A stretch of DNA of 34,791 nucleotides from an uncultured Geobacter sp. Its GTDB lineage: Bacteria > Desulfobacterota > Desulfuromonadia > Geobacterales > Geobacteraceae. A program made the translations under genes and the position numbers. The stretch covers positions 1-34,791 of the forward strand of contig CAIYDQ010000162.1 in the NCBI GenBank assembly GCA_903925075.1, read 5' to 3'. How positions within the stretch are numbered: the first letter of the stretch is position 1; the number at the start of each line of letters is the position of its first letter. This document shows, piece by piece, positions 7,324 through 14,999 of this stretch. Under the pieces are notes generated by a model. The model did not search any database and was not told the origin of the DNA. It saw only the letters and a list, made by a program, of their open reading frames with translations.

Positions 7324-8364
7324 TTATCCCCGCTCCGGATTGCCGTGCGGACACGGCCCTCCGGCATCGCCCTCGCCGGCTGTTTCCAGCGGCAGGCCCA
7401 GCACGCCCCTTTTAACCAGCGTCTTGACGATCTCCAGCTTGTAGGCGTTTTTGGGCAGCGGTCTAGCCCCCGCCAGCGCCAATTCGCCGGCTTGAGCCGC
7501 GCTCTCAACGTCTATCGCCCTCCCTTTGAGATACTCCTCGGCCGCCGTCGCCCGGATCACGCCCGGCGCCACCGCGCCCAGGGCGATGCGGGCCTCGCAG
7601 CAGACCCCGTTCTCGACCACGATCAGCGCCGCCACGCTGACCACGGCGAAATCGATGGGGCGCCTCAGGGTGAACTTGAGAAAACTCTGCCGCGCCCGGC
7701 CGGCGAGCGCCGGGACCTCGATCTCCTTCACTATCTCGTCCCTCTCCAGGGCGTTGCCCAAGGGATGGTAAAAGTCCCGCACCGCGATGCGCCGCTCGCC
7801 TGCCGGTCCCACCACCACGAGCCGGGCATCGAAGGCCGCCAGGGCCACCGCCGTGTCGGAAGGACAGACGGCGAAACACTTCCTCCCCTCCATGATGGCG
7901 TGGTTGCGGTTGTCGCCCCTGACGGCCAGACAGGGGCCGTTCCCCTTGCGCGCACAACTGATCGGGCCGCCCAGGTGGCGCGGATAACGGTAATAGCAGC
8001 AGCGCACGTCCTGGCAGAGGTTGCCGCCGATGGTGGCGACGTTTCGAAGCTGCGGACTGGCGACGGCATGGGCGGCCTCGGCGAGCGCCCCGTACCGCTC
8101 CTTGATCAAGGGGGACTCGGCGATGTCGCACAGTTTGGCGAGGGCGCCGATCCGCAAGATCCCCTTGCTTTGCTTCAGGTAATTGAGGCCGGCGACGCTC
8201 TTCAGGTTGATGATCGCTTCCGGGTACTCGGGAAGAAACTCGTCTTTAAGCAGCCCGAACAGGTCCGTTCCTCCGGCGTTGAGCCGGGCTCTCCCTTCGA
8301 ATTTCACCAGGGACTTCACCGCCTGGGCGACGGTCTGCGCGTTTAAGTGGAGAAAAGGTTTCAT
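7324..8364 (-). CDS. Molybdenum hydroxylase FAD subunit with Cys-rich insertion (4-hydroxybenzoyl-CoA reductase beta-like)
   Basis: A 346-residue FAD-binding subunit of the xanthine-dehydrogenase family: NAGGTDL (residues 29-35) and TIGGNLC (111-117) are the two FAD-binding loops. Right after the second loop comes a Cys-rich segment with cysteines 117, 122, 123, 137, 145, 163 and 167. In 4-hydroxybenzoyl-CoA reductase the beta subunit has an insertion here that holds an extra [4Fe-4S] cluster through four cysteines, and the spacing of C122, C137 and C145 is close to that pattern. I infer that this subunit also carries an extra cluster, which would allow low-potential reduction. Its ATG overlaps the stop of the Mo subunit gene (ATGA). 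The substrate is unknown; 4-hydroxybenzoyl-CoA is only one candidate. Confidence 0.85.
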   Translation of the reverse strand: MKPFLHLNAQTVAQAVKSLVKFEGRARLNAGGTDLFGLLKDEFLPEYPEAIINLKSVAGLNYLKQSKGILRIGALAKLCDIAESPLIKERYGALAEAAHAVASPQLRNVATIGGNLCQDVRCCYYRYPRHLGGPISCARKGNGPCLAVRGDNRNHAIMEGRKCFAVCPSDTAVALAAFDARLVVVGPAGERRIAVRDFYHPLGNALERDEIVKEIEVPALAGRARQSFLKFTLRRPIDFAVVSVAALIVVENGVCCEARIALGAVAPGVIRATAAEEYLKGRAIDVESAAQAGELALAGARPLPKNAYKLEIVKTLVKRGVLGLPLETAGEGDAGGPCPHGNPERG

Positions 8365-10736
8365 GCCGCACCTCCCGAGCCAGCGTTGGCGTTGACCTTG
8401 GCGTTGACCTTGGCGTTGACCTTGGCGTTGACCTTGGCGTTGACCTTGGCGCTGTCGTTGACCTTGCCGTTGGCGTTGATCTTCCCGAGCGCCTTCAGGA
8501 CCCTCTCCGGCGTCACGGGATATTCATGCAACCAGACGCCTACCGCGTTGGAGACCGCCATCAGGATGGCCATGGGGCCGGGCGAGGTCGCCACCTCGCC
8601 CACGCCGATAGCCTTGAAGCGATGGCTGGCCACCGGCGTTTCCAGCACCACGTTGTCGATCGGCGGCAGCTCGGAGAAAGTGCGCCACTTATAATCGATC
8701 ATGTTGGCGTTGAGGATGTGGCCGCTGATCGGATCGAGCACCGTTTCCTCGAAGATGGCGGAGTCGATCCCAGACGAGCCGAGGCAGCCGTTCAACTGCC
8801 CCTCCAATCCGGGGGGATCGATGATCTGTCCCGCATCGGTGGCGTTCACCACATGCAGGAGTTCCACCTTGCCGGTCTCGGTGTCGACCTCGACCTCCAC
8901 GAAAGTAGTCATGCAGTTGGCCAGGGTGAAGTCGGGATCGAAGCGGCCATAGCCGAGAATGGTCCGCTCGTACCCCATGGCTCCCCATTTGATGCTCTTT
9001 TCCGGTTTACCCCGGACGAAGATCATGCCGTCCACGGTCTCAAGATCCTCGGCTTTCGCGTCCAGGCGCGGGGCGACCATCTCCAGGAGCTGGCGCCTGG
9101 CGTCTTCGGCCGCCTTGATGGCCGCGGAGCCGATGGCGTAGGTCCCGCGCGAGCCGAACGGGCCGTATTCGAAGGGGTTCACCAGCGAGTCCGCCGGCGA
9201 CACCGTGATCCGCTCCATGGGGATCTGCAGCACCTCGGCCACCATCTTCACGTAGTTGCTGCGCTGCCCGGTGCCGTGCTCGGTAATGCAGGAAAAAAGC
9301 ATGGCGGAGCCGTCCGGGTGCAGGCGGACGTACGCCTCTGAGGAATCCTCCCCGATGTCGGCGTTGCCGTGCACGCCGACCCCGATCCCTCGGCGTCGGG
9401 GGCCGTCGACCGCGGACGGCTGCAGCCACCCCTGCCATTTTTCCTGCCAGCCGAAGCGCCTAGCGCCCTGATCCATGCAATCCGAGTAGTCGATCCCCCG
9501 GTAGGTGTACCAGTCGCCGTCCCGCCAGAAGTAGCCGTCGCCGGGCTTCACGTAGTTTTTCTTGATGAACTCCACCGGATCGATATTGAGCTTTTCCATG
9601 GCCAGGCAGAGCACCGGGATGAAGGAACATTTCAGCTCCTGGCCGCCGAAGCCCCTGACGCTCCCCGAGGCGTTGCGGTTGGTGCAGACGATGGCGGTCT
9701 TCAGGTCCCAGTTATCGCAGCGGGTCATGAGCTGGATCTCGCCGCACCCCACGGCGACCTGCGCCTGGGTGGTCGCCGAGTAGTAGCCGGTATCCACGAG
9801 CCAGGTGCCGGACACCGCCGTCACCGTGCCGTCCCTCTTCATCCCCACCCGGGCGTGCATGCGCGACCCCGGCCTGAGGACGAAGGCGGCGATATGCTCC
9901 TCCTTGGTGAAGATGATCTTCACCGGCCGCCCGGTCGCCTTGCTCAAGAGCGTCGCGTAGCTTTGCACCTGCCAGGACATCAGCTTGGTGCCGAAACTCC
10001 CGCCGCAGGCTGCGCCATGGGTGCGCACCTCCACCTTCTTGCCGAAGAGATGAAAGAGGATGATCTTGTCCAGATAGGAGGCCTGGTTCGACACCCACAG
10101 GGTCACTCGGTTCGGTTCCTCCCAGTGGGCCACCGCTCCCGGCGGCTCCGGCGGAATCGGGTTGGCGATGTTCTCGTAGCCGAAGGTCCCCTCGCAGACC
10201 GCGTCCGCCTCGCCAAACCCCTTCTCCACGTCCCCCATCACCACTTCCGTCAGGCAGTTGCGCCCGAAAGCGGGGGTGCCTGCGGTGACGATATTGCCGG
10301 GGAGTTCCTGGTAGAGCTGCGGCGCTCCCGGCTTCATCGCCTCTTCCAGGTCGAAGACCGCCGGCAGGATCTGGTACACGACCTCGATCAGCGCCAGCGC
10401 CTCCTTGGCGATCTGCGCGTTTTTGGCCGCGACCAACGCCACCGCGTCCCCCACGTAGCGCACCTTGCGGTCGAGAACGCGCACCACCCGGGGCGTCCCC
10501 CCGATCCAGTCCGGAACGTCCTCCCAGGTGAGCACCGCCTCGACCCCCGGCAGCTGTTCGGCGCGGCTCTTGTCGATCTTGACGATATAGGCATGGGCGT
10601 GGGGGCTGCGCAGCACCTTGCCGTGCAGTAGATTGTGGAACTTGATGTCGTCCAGGTACTGCGCGCCGCCGGTGACGATCGCCGCAGCGTCCTGTCTTTT
10701 GGTCGGCTTGCCGATGAACCGGTACTCTTGCGCCAT
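8361..10736 (-). CDS. Molybdenum hydroxylase large subunit (Mo-cofactor binding)
   Basis: A 791-residue subunit of the xanthine dehydrogenase/aldehyde oxidase family. Visible landmarks are the N-terminal Ald_Xan_dh domain, ACGGSFGTK (243-251), RGFGGQE (361-367) near the Mo site, and GVGEVATSP with the presumed catalytic Glu at about 714. It does not have the AYRCSFR loop of CO dehydrogenase, so it is not a true CoxL. It hydroxylates, or in reductase types dehydroxylates, an aromatic or aldehyde-like carbon; the substrate is not evident. The start at 10736 overlaps the 2Fe-2S gene's stop (TAATG). The last 40 residues are a low-complexity tail with five AKVN repeats, unusual for the family. Confidence 0.92.
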   Translation of the reverse strand: MAQEYRFIGKPTKRQDAAAIVTGGAQYLDDIKFHNLLHGKVLRSPHAHAYIVKIDKSRAEQLPGVEAVLTWEDVPDWIGGTPRVVRVLDRKVRYVGDAVALVAAKNAQIAKEALALIEVVYQILPAVFDLEEAMKPGAPQLYQELPGNIVTAGTPAFGRNCLTEVVMGDVEKGFGEADAVCEGTFGYENIANPIPPEPPGAVAHWEEPNRVTLWVSNQASYLDKIILFHLFGKKVEVRTHGAACGGSFGTKLMSWQVQSYATLLSKATGRPVKIIFTKEEHIAAFVLRPGSRMHARVGMKRDGTVTAVSGTWLVDTGYYSATTQAQVAVGCGEIQLMTRCDNWDLKTAIVCTNRNASGSVRGFGGQELKCSFIPVLCLAMEKLNIDPVEFIKKNYVKPGDGYFWRDGDWYTYRGIDYSDCMDQGARRFGWQEKWQGWLQPSAVDGPRRRGIGVGVHGNADIGEDSSEAYVRLHPDGSAMLFSCITEHGTGQRSNYVKMVAEVLQIPMERITVSPADSLVNPFEYGPFGSRGTYAIGSAAIKAAEDARRQLLEMVAPRLDAKAEDLETVDGMIFVRGKPEKSIKWGAMGYERTILGYGRFDPDFTLANCMTTFVEVEVDTETGKVELLHVVNATDAGQIIDPPGLEGQLNGCLGSSGIDSAIFEETVLDPISGHILNANMIDYKWRTFSELPPIDNVVLETPVASHRFKAIGVGEVATSPGPMAILMAVSNAVGVWLHEYPVTPERVLKALGKINANGKVNDSAKVNAKVNAKVNAKVNAKVNANAGSGGAA
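8391..8450 (-). repeat. Five perfect 12-bp tandem repeats inside the Mo subunit gene
   Basis: GTTGACCTTGGC on the plus strand is repeated five times without change, coding for AKVN units near the C-terminus of the Mo subunit. Degenerate copies flank it up to about 8480. The unit is a multiple of three, so copy-number change would lengthen or shorten the tail without breaking the frame. Confidence 0.95.
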
Positions 10737-11266
10737 TATTCGCTCCCCCCCGGCGCCGCTGCCAGCACGGCCTTGACCACATGGTAGTGGCTGATGCAGC
10801 GGCAGAAGTTGCCCGACAGGGCCTCCTTCACCTCGTCCTCGGTCGGGGCGGCGTTCTCGCCCAACAGCGCCTTGGCGCTCATGATCATGCCCGGCGTGCA
10901 GAACCCGCACTGAAAGGCGGTATGGTCGATGAACGATTGCTGCAGCGGGTCCAGCCTGCCGCTCACGGGATCGGCCAGCCCCTCGATGGTCATGACGCTC
11001 TTCCCCTGGCACTCGACGGTCAGGGTCATGCAGGAGAGGATCGCCTTGCCGTCGATCAGCACCGTGCACGACCCGCAGGCGCCGTTGTCGCAGGTGATCT
11101 TGGTGCCGACAAGCCCCAGGGTTTCCCTGAGCGTGTGCGCCAGCGTGTGCGAGCTTTCCACCTGATGAGGCTCGCTTCCTATCTGCAGCTCCACGGCCTT
11201 GCCGTTGACCGAGAAGGCCACGACTTTCGCCGGCTTGGCCGTTTTTCCCTTGTTTGTTGCCGCCAT
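10736..11266 (-). CDS. Molybdenum hydroxylase 2Fe-2S subunit
   Basis: A 176-residue protein with both clusters of the family: a plant-ferredoxin-type site with cysteines 59, 64, 67 and 79 (CDNGACGSC...C) and the alpha-helical site with cysteines 120, 123, 155 and 157 (CGFCTPG...CRC). It passes electrons between the Mo centre and the FAD subunit. The first 13 residues are Lys/Ala-rich and precede the beta-grasp fold; there is no Tat signal, so the enzyme is cytoplasmic. The start at 11266 has GGGAG 6 nt upstream. The gene lies 64 bp after butyrate kinase 1 and overlaps the Mo subunit gene by 1 nt, giving the order 2Fe-2S, Mo, FAD in one operon. Confidence 0.95.
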   Translation of the reverse strand: MAATNKGKTAKPAKVVAFSVNGKAVELQIGSEPHQVESSHTLAHTLRETLGLVGTKITCDNGACGSCTVLIDGKAILSCMTLTVECQGKSVMTIEGLADPVSGRLDPLQQSFIDHTAFQCGFCTPGMIMSAKALLGENAAPTEDEVKEALSGNFCRCISHYHVVKAVLAAAPGGSE

Positions 11267-11330
11267 CTTTTACTCCCTGTGATCTGTGTCTTTTACTGTT
11301 CGAGCCAAGCCCTTGTTCCTTGCTCCTTGC

Positions 11331-12404
11331 TCAGTAGACGGAAAGCGCTTCCTCGCCGTTGAAGTAGCGCATCGCCCCCGCCGCCAGGGCGTCCATCTCG
11401 TTCTCGCCCGGATCCAGCAGCACCGGGGCGATGAAGGAGATTCTCTTGCGCAGGCTGCCGGTCAGCCTCTCCGAATAGGCCAAGCTGCCGGTAAGCGCGA
11501 TGGCGTCCACCTCTCCTTCCAACACGGCGGCGCAAGCGCCGATCTCCTTGGCGACCTGATACGAAAGCGCCTCGAAAACCTCGGCCGCCACGGCGTCCCC
11601 GCCGGCGATTCTCTTTTCGATCTCCAGGCCGCTGGTGGTTCCCAGATAGGCCACCAGCCCGCCCCCGCCCTGCAAGAGCTTTAAGACCTGCTCCCTGGTG
11701 TAGTCGCCGCTGAAGCAGAGCCGGACCAGGTCGCCTGCCGGCAGACCACCGGCGCGCTCGGGAGCGAACGGTCCGTCGCCGTCCAGGGAATTGTTGACGT
11801 CCACGGCCTTGCCTTTCAGGTGCGCGCTGACCGAGATGCCGCCGCCCAGGTGGGCCACGATCAGGTTCACCTCTTCGTACCCCTTGCCCAAACGGGCCGC
11901 GGCCTTCCTGGCGGTGGCCTTGCTGTTCAGCGCATGGAAGCTGCTTTGCCTTTTGATCTGGGGTATGCCGGAATATCTGGCGTAGACGCAAAATTCGTCG
12001 ATGGTCGGCGGGTCCACGGTGAGCGCCGGGATATTCCTTTCCCTGGCCAGATCGCGGGCCACGATGCCGCCGCACATATTAGGATGCTGGCCGAACTTTC
12101 CGCTTTTCATGTCTTCGATCATCGCGTCGCCGATCGGGTAAATGCCTCCGGGAATCGGTTTGCTGTTCCCTCCCCTGCTGGCGATGCAATCGATCTCGTC
12201 CAGCGAGATGCCGTGCTTCGCCAGGACGGCCAGGATGGTGTCCTTTCTCAGATCGTATTGTTCGAAGATGGTCTTGAAGCCCTTCAGTTCATCAGCCGGG
12301 TGATTGATCGAGTCGGTGAACAGCATCCGGTCGGAGTGGGAGACGGCGACCTTGGTCGAAGTCGAGCCGAGATTGAGCACCAGTATCCTTTTTACTTCCC
12401 CCAT
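11331..12404 (-). CDS. buk: Butyrate kinase, copy 1
   Basis: A 357-residue ASKHA-family acid kinase. NLGSTSTKVA near the N-terminus is the ATP-phosphate loop, and HPNMCGGIVA, HLGGGISV and LTGSLAYS are characteristic of butyrate (or branched-chain fatty acid) kinases. It makes ATP from butyryl phosphate, or the reverse. The start at 12404 has GAGGAGGGG upstream; an upstream in-frame ATG lies in the repeat element and is rejected. It is very similar along its whole length to the second kinase at 18109-19182. It lies just upstream of the Mo hydroxylase genes, so the two may be co-expressed. Acyl specificity could be butyrate, isobutyrate or a related acid. Confidence 0.92.
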   Translation of the reverse strand: MGEVKRILVLNLGSTSTKVAVSHSDRMLFTDSINHPADELKGFKTIFEQYDLRKDTILAVLAKHGISLDEIDCIASRGGNSKPIPGGIYPIGDAMIEDMKSGKFGQHPNMCGGIVARDLARERNIPALTVDPPTIDEFCVYARYSGIPQIKRQSSFHALNSKATARKAAARLGKGYEEVNLIVAHLGGGISVSAHLKGKAVDVNNSLDGDGPFAPERAGGLPAGDLVRLCFSGDYTREQVLKLLQGGGGLVAYLGTTSGLEIEKRIAGGDAVAAEVFEALSYQVAKEIGACAAVLEGEVDAIALTGSLAYSERLTGSLRKRISFIAPVLLDPGENEMDALAAGAMRYFNGEEALSVY

Positions 12405-12483
12405 TGACTCCCCTCCTCGCGAGATAGCGGTATGTTGCCGGTTTTTGCAGCGTCTTAATTCAATTCCAAAAACGAACCCGTTT

Positions 12484-12616
12484 GCCACGGAGAAAATCTG
12501 AGAGAATCCGAGAACTGATTAAGTCAAAGGCTAAAAATTGGGGAGAATCAAAACAAAAGATTTTTGGTTTACCCCTTAAAGTCTTTTCTCAGATTTCCTC
12601 AGATTTTCTCCGTGGC
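12484..12616. repeat. Large palindromic phased repeat between butyrate kinase 1 and IclR genes
   Basis: GCCACGGAGAAAATCTGAG at 12484-12502 is perfectly repeated in inverse orientation at 12598-12616. The pairing continues imperfectly inward, making a hairpin of about 133 bp. Within each arm a unit like GAAAATCTGAGA recurs every 11 bp or so. The centre is AT-rich. It holds no gene. It lies just after the IclR stop and could end that transcript. Confidence 0.85.
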
Positions 12617-12652
12617 CAACGGTTTGTTTCAAGTTTAGTTGCGGCAGCTGCC

Positions 12653-13456
12653 TTAAAATGTGCCGGCCGCCGATCGATGCGGGGAACCCAGCAGCCGCGA
12701 GAGCACATTGCCGGCGGCTACCGCCTGCGGCCCGAAGGCGCGGGCTTCCTGCTCGGAGAACACCCCGACCAGCGCGATATAGCCCAGCGGCGCCTCTCCC
12801 GGCCCGAACACCGGCACCGCCACCGAATTGAGGCCCGGGTTGAGCTCGCCCAGATCCATGGCGAAGCCGACGCGCCGGCACATTTCCAATTCCAGTTGCA
12901 GGCGCTCTCGATCCAGGTTTTCGGTGCGGCCGTGAAAATGAAGTTTGGGAGACTGAAGCAAGGCTTCGAGCTCGTCCTTGGGCAGGAAGGCGGCGATCGC
13001 CTTGCCGTGAGAGCCATAGGCCAAAGGAAAGCGGTGGCCGATGCGCAGCGTCACCCCCACGTCCATCCCCCCCTCGTGTTTGGCGACCACATACACCTTG
13101 TTGCCGGCGATCAGGCCGAAAGTAGCCGTGCACCCCAGCTTCGTCGCCAACTCTTCCAGCACCGGTTCGGCCAGGCGCGGCGCGTTCAAGTCGTCGAGCA
13201 CCTTGCGGGAGAGAGCGATCAGCGCCGGCCCCAAAGCGTACCCTTTGCGGTCCCCTTTTTTTTGCACCAGCCCGAACGCCTGCATGGTCTGCAAGATGGA
13301 ATAGGCCTTGCTCTTGTGAATCCCCACCTGGCTGCAGATCTCGGTGAGCCCCATCTGCGAGGCCCCGTTTCCGGCCATCGAGAAGATGATGCGGCAGGCC
13401 TGTTCGACCGCCGGCACCAGGTATTTATCGGAACTCCGCTCTTTTTTACCGTCCAC
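12653..13456 (-). CDS. IclR-family transcriptional regulator
   Basis: A 267-residue protein starting at GTG 13456 (GAGGG just upstream), the usual IclR length. It has an N-terminal winged helix-turn-helix (GASQMGLTEICSQVGIHKSKAYSILQTMQAFGLVQK) written here as one region, followed by the effector domain with GHRFPLAYGSHGKAIAAFL and the conserved late Cys/Gly segment. IclR proteins bind small organic acids or aromatics and control catabolic operons. A promoter and a palindrome overlapping its -10 lie upstream, suggesting autoregulation. It sits between the Mo hydroxylase/kinase operon and the VWA/MoxR genes and is the only recognised DNA-binding regulator in the window, so it is the likely controller of this region; this is inference from position. 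Confidence 0.9.
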   Translation of the reverse strand: MDGKKERSSDKYLVPAVEQACRIIFSMAGNGASQMGLTEICSQVGIHKSKAYSILQTMQAFGLVQKKGDRKGYALGPALIALSRKVLDDLNAPRLAEPVLEELATKLGCTATFGLIAGNKVYVVAKHEGGMDVGVTLRIGHRFPLAYGSHGKAIAAFLPKDELEALLQSPKLHFHGRTENLDRERLQLELEMCRRVGFAMDLGELNPGLNSVAVPVFGPGEAPLGYIALVGVFSEQEARAFGPQAVAAGNVLSRLLGSPHRSAAGTF

Positions 13457-13471
13457 GACGCCCTCGTTTAG

Positions 13472-13505
13472 TTCTGCATACCGAACCTGAGTTTGGCATA
13501 CAGAA
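13472..13505 (-). promoter_or_regulatory. Palindromic operator candidate of the IclR gene
   Basis: TTCTGCATACCGAA (13472-13485) and TTTGGCATACAGAA (13492-13505) are inverted copies matching at 11 of 14 positions around a 6-bp centre. The palindrome lies just downstream of the -10 box and upstream of the GTG start, where IclR proteins commonly bind to repress themselves. Confidence 0.6.
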
Positions 13506-13534
13506 GTATATCCGCAGCAAGAACACCGTGTCAA
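13505..13534 (-). promoter_or_regulatory. Sigma70-type promoter of the IclR gene
   Basis: Read on the minus strand: TTGACA (13534-13529), an 18-bp spacer, then TATACT (13510-13505). The -35 is perfect and the -10 matches 5/6. The 10-mer AACATTGTAT lies 7 nt upstream (13551-13542). Confidence 0.7.
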
Positions 13535-13739
13535 GCCAATAATACAATGTTATACCAACAAGCGTCCCGAGGCGCGGCAGTCGGCATACTGGAGCAAAAG
13601 TGATTAAGCGTTAGATTGAGGAGGGTTAGTGAAAGCAGAGCAGGCAAAGCAGTCGTTGCAGAGGGTAAAGCGAAGTTAAGCCAGCAGCCAAACCAATCGG
13701 GCAGGCAGCATTTATTCGAACACAGTTACATTTCTCCAA

Positions 13740-13812
13740 GGTCCATCAAGGTCCATCAAGGTCCATCAAGTCCATCAAGTCCATCAAGTCCACAAAGTCC
13801 ACAAAGTCCACA
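13740..13812. repeat. 9-10-bp tandem array downstream of the VWA gene
   Basis: About eight head-to-tail units: three of 10 bp (GGTCCATCAA), then 9-bp units GTCCATCAA and GTCCACAAA. It starts 9 bp past the VWA stop codon. A matching array lies upstream of MoxR (15918-15966). The remaining intergenic DNA from 13552 to 13739 shows no gene. Confidence 0.9.
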
Positions 13813-13820
13813 TCCGCCGA

Positions 13821-14999
13821 TCAGCGCAGCTTCCGCACCGCCTGACCCAAACCGTCCAAAGTCATGGGAAACATGGGAAACAGCCCGGCGACCGTGGGCA
13901 GGGTGTCGTACTGCCCCCATGTGTTCTCCGGCAGCGGGTTCAGCCAAGCGCGCCGAGGAAAGGCCTGCGCGAGCTGCCGGAGCCGCTCGAAGCCGGTAAC
14001 GGTGACGGAGCTGGTCCTCATGCGCTCCAGGGTGCCGTGGGGAATCTGCAACTCGTGGGGCGACATGGCCGCGTCGCCGATGACCAGCAGTCGGTAATTC
14101 CGGCCATATTCCCGCACCGCCTTGTCGGTGGTGATGAACTCGTTGCTGGCAAGGTCCAGGTACAGGTTCTCGTAAACGCAGTTGTGGAAGTAAAAGGCCC
14201 GGAAATCCTTGAAGTAGTTGAGACCAGTGGCCGCCGAAAACAGCCGCTCCGAGACTCTGCGGAAGGGGTCCATGGAGCCGCCCGAGTCCATCAGCAGCAA
14301 CAGGCGCACCTGGTTTTCCCGGTCGCGCCTGAAGACCAAGTCGATCTCACCGCCGTTGAGGCAGGTGCGGTCGATGGTCTTATCCAGATCGAGCACCTCT
14401 TCCGCGCCCGACTCGCGCAGGTCGCGCAACCGCTTCAGCGCCACGGCGATCTGGCGCACATCCAGGGTCAAGTCGCTGCGCAGATTGCGATAGCGCCGTT
14501 TCAACGCCGTCATCACCGCTCGGCCCTTGCCGTGTTCCAGAGCAAAGGAGATCCCGCTCGGGTTATCGCCTGCGGCGCCGAAGGGGCTGGTGCCGCCGGT
14601 GCCGATCGCCTGTTGCCCCTCTTTATGCGGTTCGTCCTGCGTGTTAAGCCGCTCTTCCAACTCCAGCAACAGCTCCCCGAGTTCCAGCGCCTCCAGTCGC
14701 GCCAACTCCTCCGGCGTGATCCTGACCGGCGCGTGCGGCCCCTGCATCCATTCCAGGAGGCGCTTGCGGGAGAGCGGATCCTGCTGCAACGGAGCGTCCT
14801 GGAAGCAGTGCCGAAAGGCCTGATCGAAGGCGTCGTAGTGGGCGGCGTCCTTCACCAACAGGCTGCGCGACATGTAGTAGAAGTCGGTCAGACTATCGTT
14901 GTGCAGCCCCTTTTCCAGCGCCTCCAGCATGGTGAGCCATTCGGTGAGGCTCACCGGAACGCGCAGCGCCCGCAGAGTCTGGAAGAGGTTGAGAAACAT
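13821..14999 (-). CDS. CoxE-like VWA-domain protein
   Basis: A 392-residue protein: an N-terminal helical region (1-130), a Gly-rich linker (130-150) and a C-terminal von Willebrand A domain. The metal-site motif reads DSGGSMD at 238-244, so the usual DxSxS has Gly at the middle position. No signal peptide or membrane segment, so it is cytoplasmic. It starts on the stop codon of the MoxR gene (TGATG), so the two are translationally coupled. MoxR-VWA pairs act as chaperones that insert metals or cofactors; CoxD/CoxE do this for the CO dehydrogenase Mo-hydroxylase. A similar role for the Mo hydroxylase at 7.3-11.3 kb is likely but inferred. Confidence 0.85.
   Translation of the reverse strand: MFLNLFQTLRALRVPVSLTEWLTMLEALEKGLHNDSLTDFYYMSRSLLVKDAAHYDAFDQAFRHCFQDAPLQQDPLSRKRLLEWMQGPHAPVRITPEELARLEALELGELLLELEERLNTQDEPHKEGQQAIGTGGTSPFGAAGDNPSGISFALEHGKGRAVMTALKRRYRNLRSDLTLDVRQIAVALKRLRDLRESGAEEVLDLDKTIDRTCLNGGEIDLVFRRDRENQVRLLLLMDSGGSMDPFRRVSERLFSAATGLNYFKDFRAFYFHNCVYENLYLDLASNEFITTDKAVREYGRNYRLLVIGDAAMSPHELQIPHGTLERMRTSSVTVTGFERLRQLAQAFPRRAWLNPLPENTWGQYDTLPTVAGLFPMFPMTLDGLGQAVRKLR

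Noticed and set aside
10737-11069. Upstream extension of the Mo subunit frame by 111 codons
   Set aside because: The extension lies within the 2Fe-2S subunit gene in another frame, reads as Arg-rich junk, and the ATG at 10736 gives the normal family N-terminus with TAATG coupling.
8361-11266. Carbon monoxide dehydrogenase (CoxSLM) despite CoxD/CoxE-like neighbours
   Set aside because: The Mo subunit lacks the Cys-containing AYRCSFR loop of CO dehydrogenase and the FAD subunit has a Cys-rich insertion not found in CoxM.
13740-13812. Possible CRISPR array
   Set aside because: Units are only 9-10 bp with no spacers between them and no cas genes nearby; it is a simple tandem repeat.
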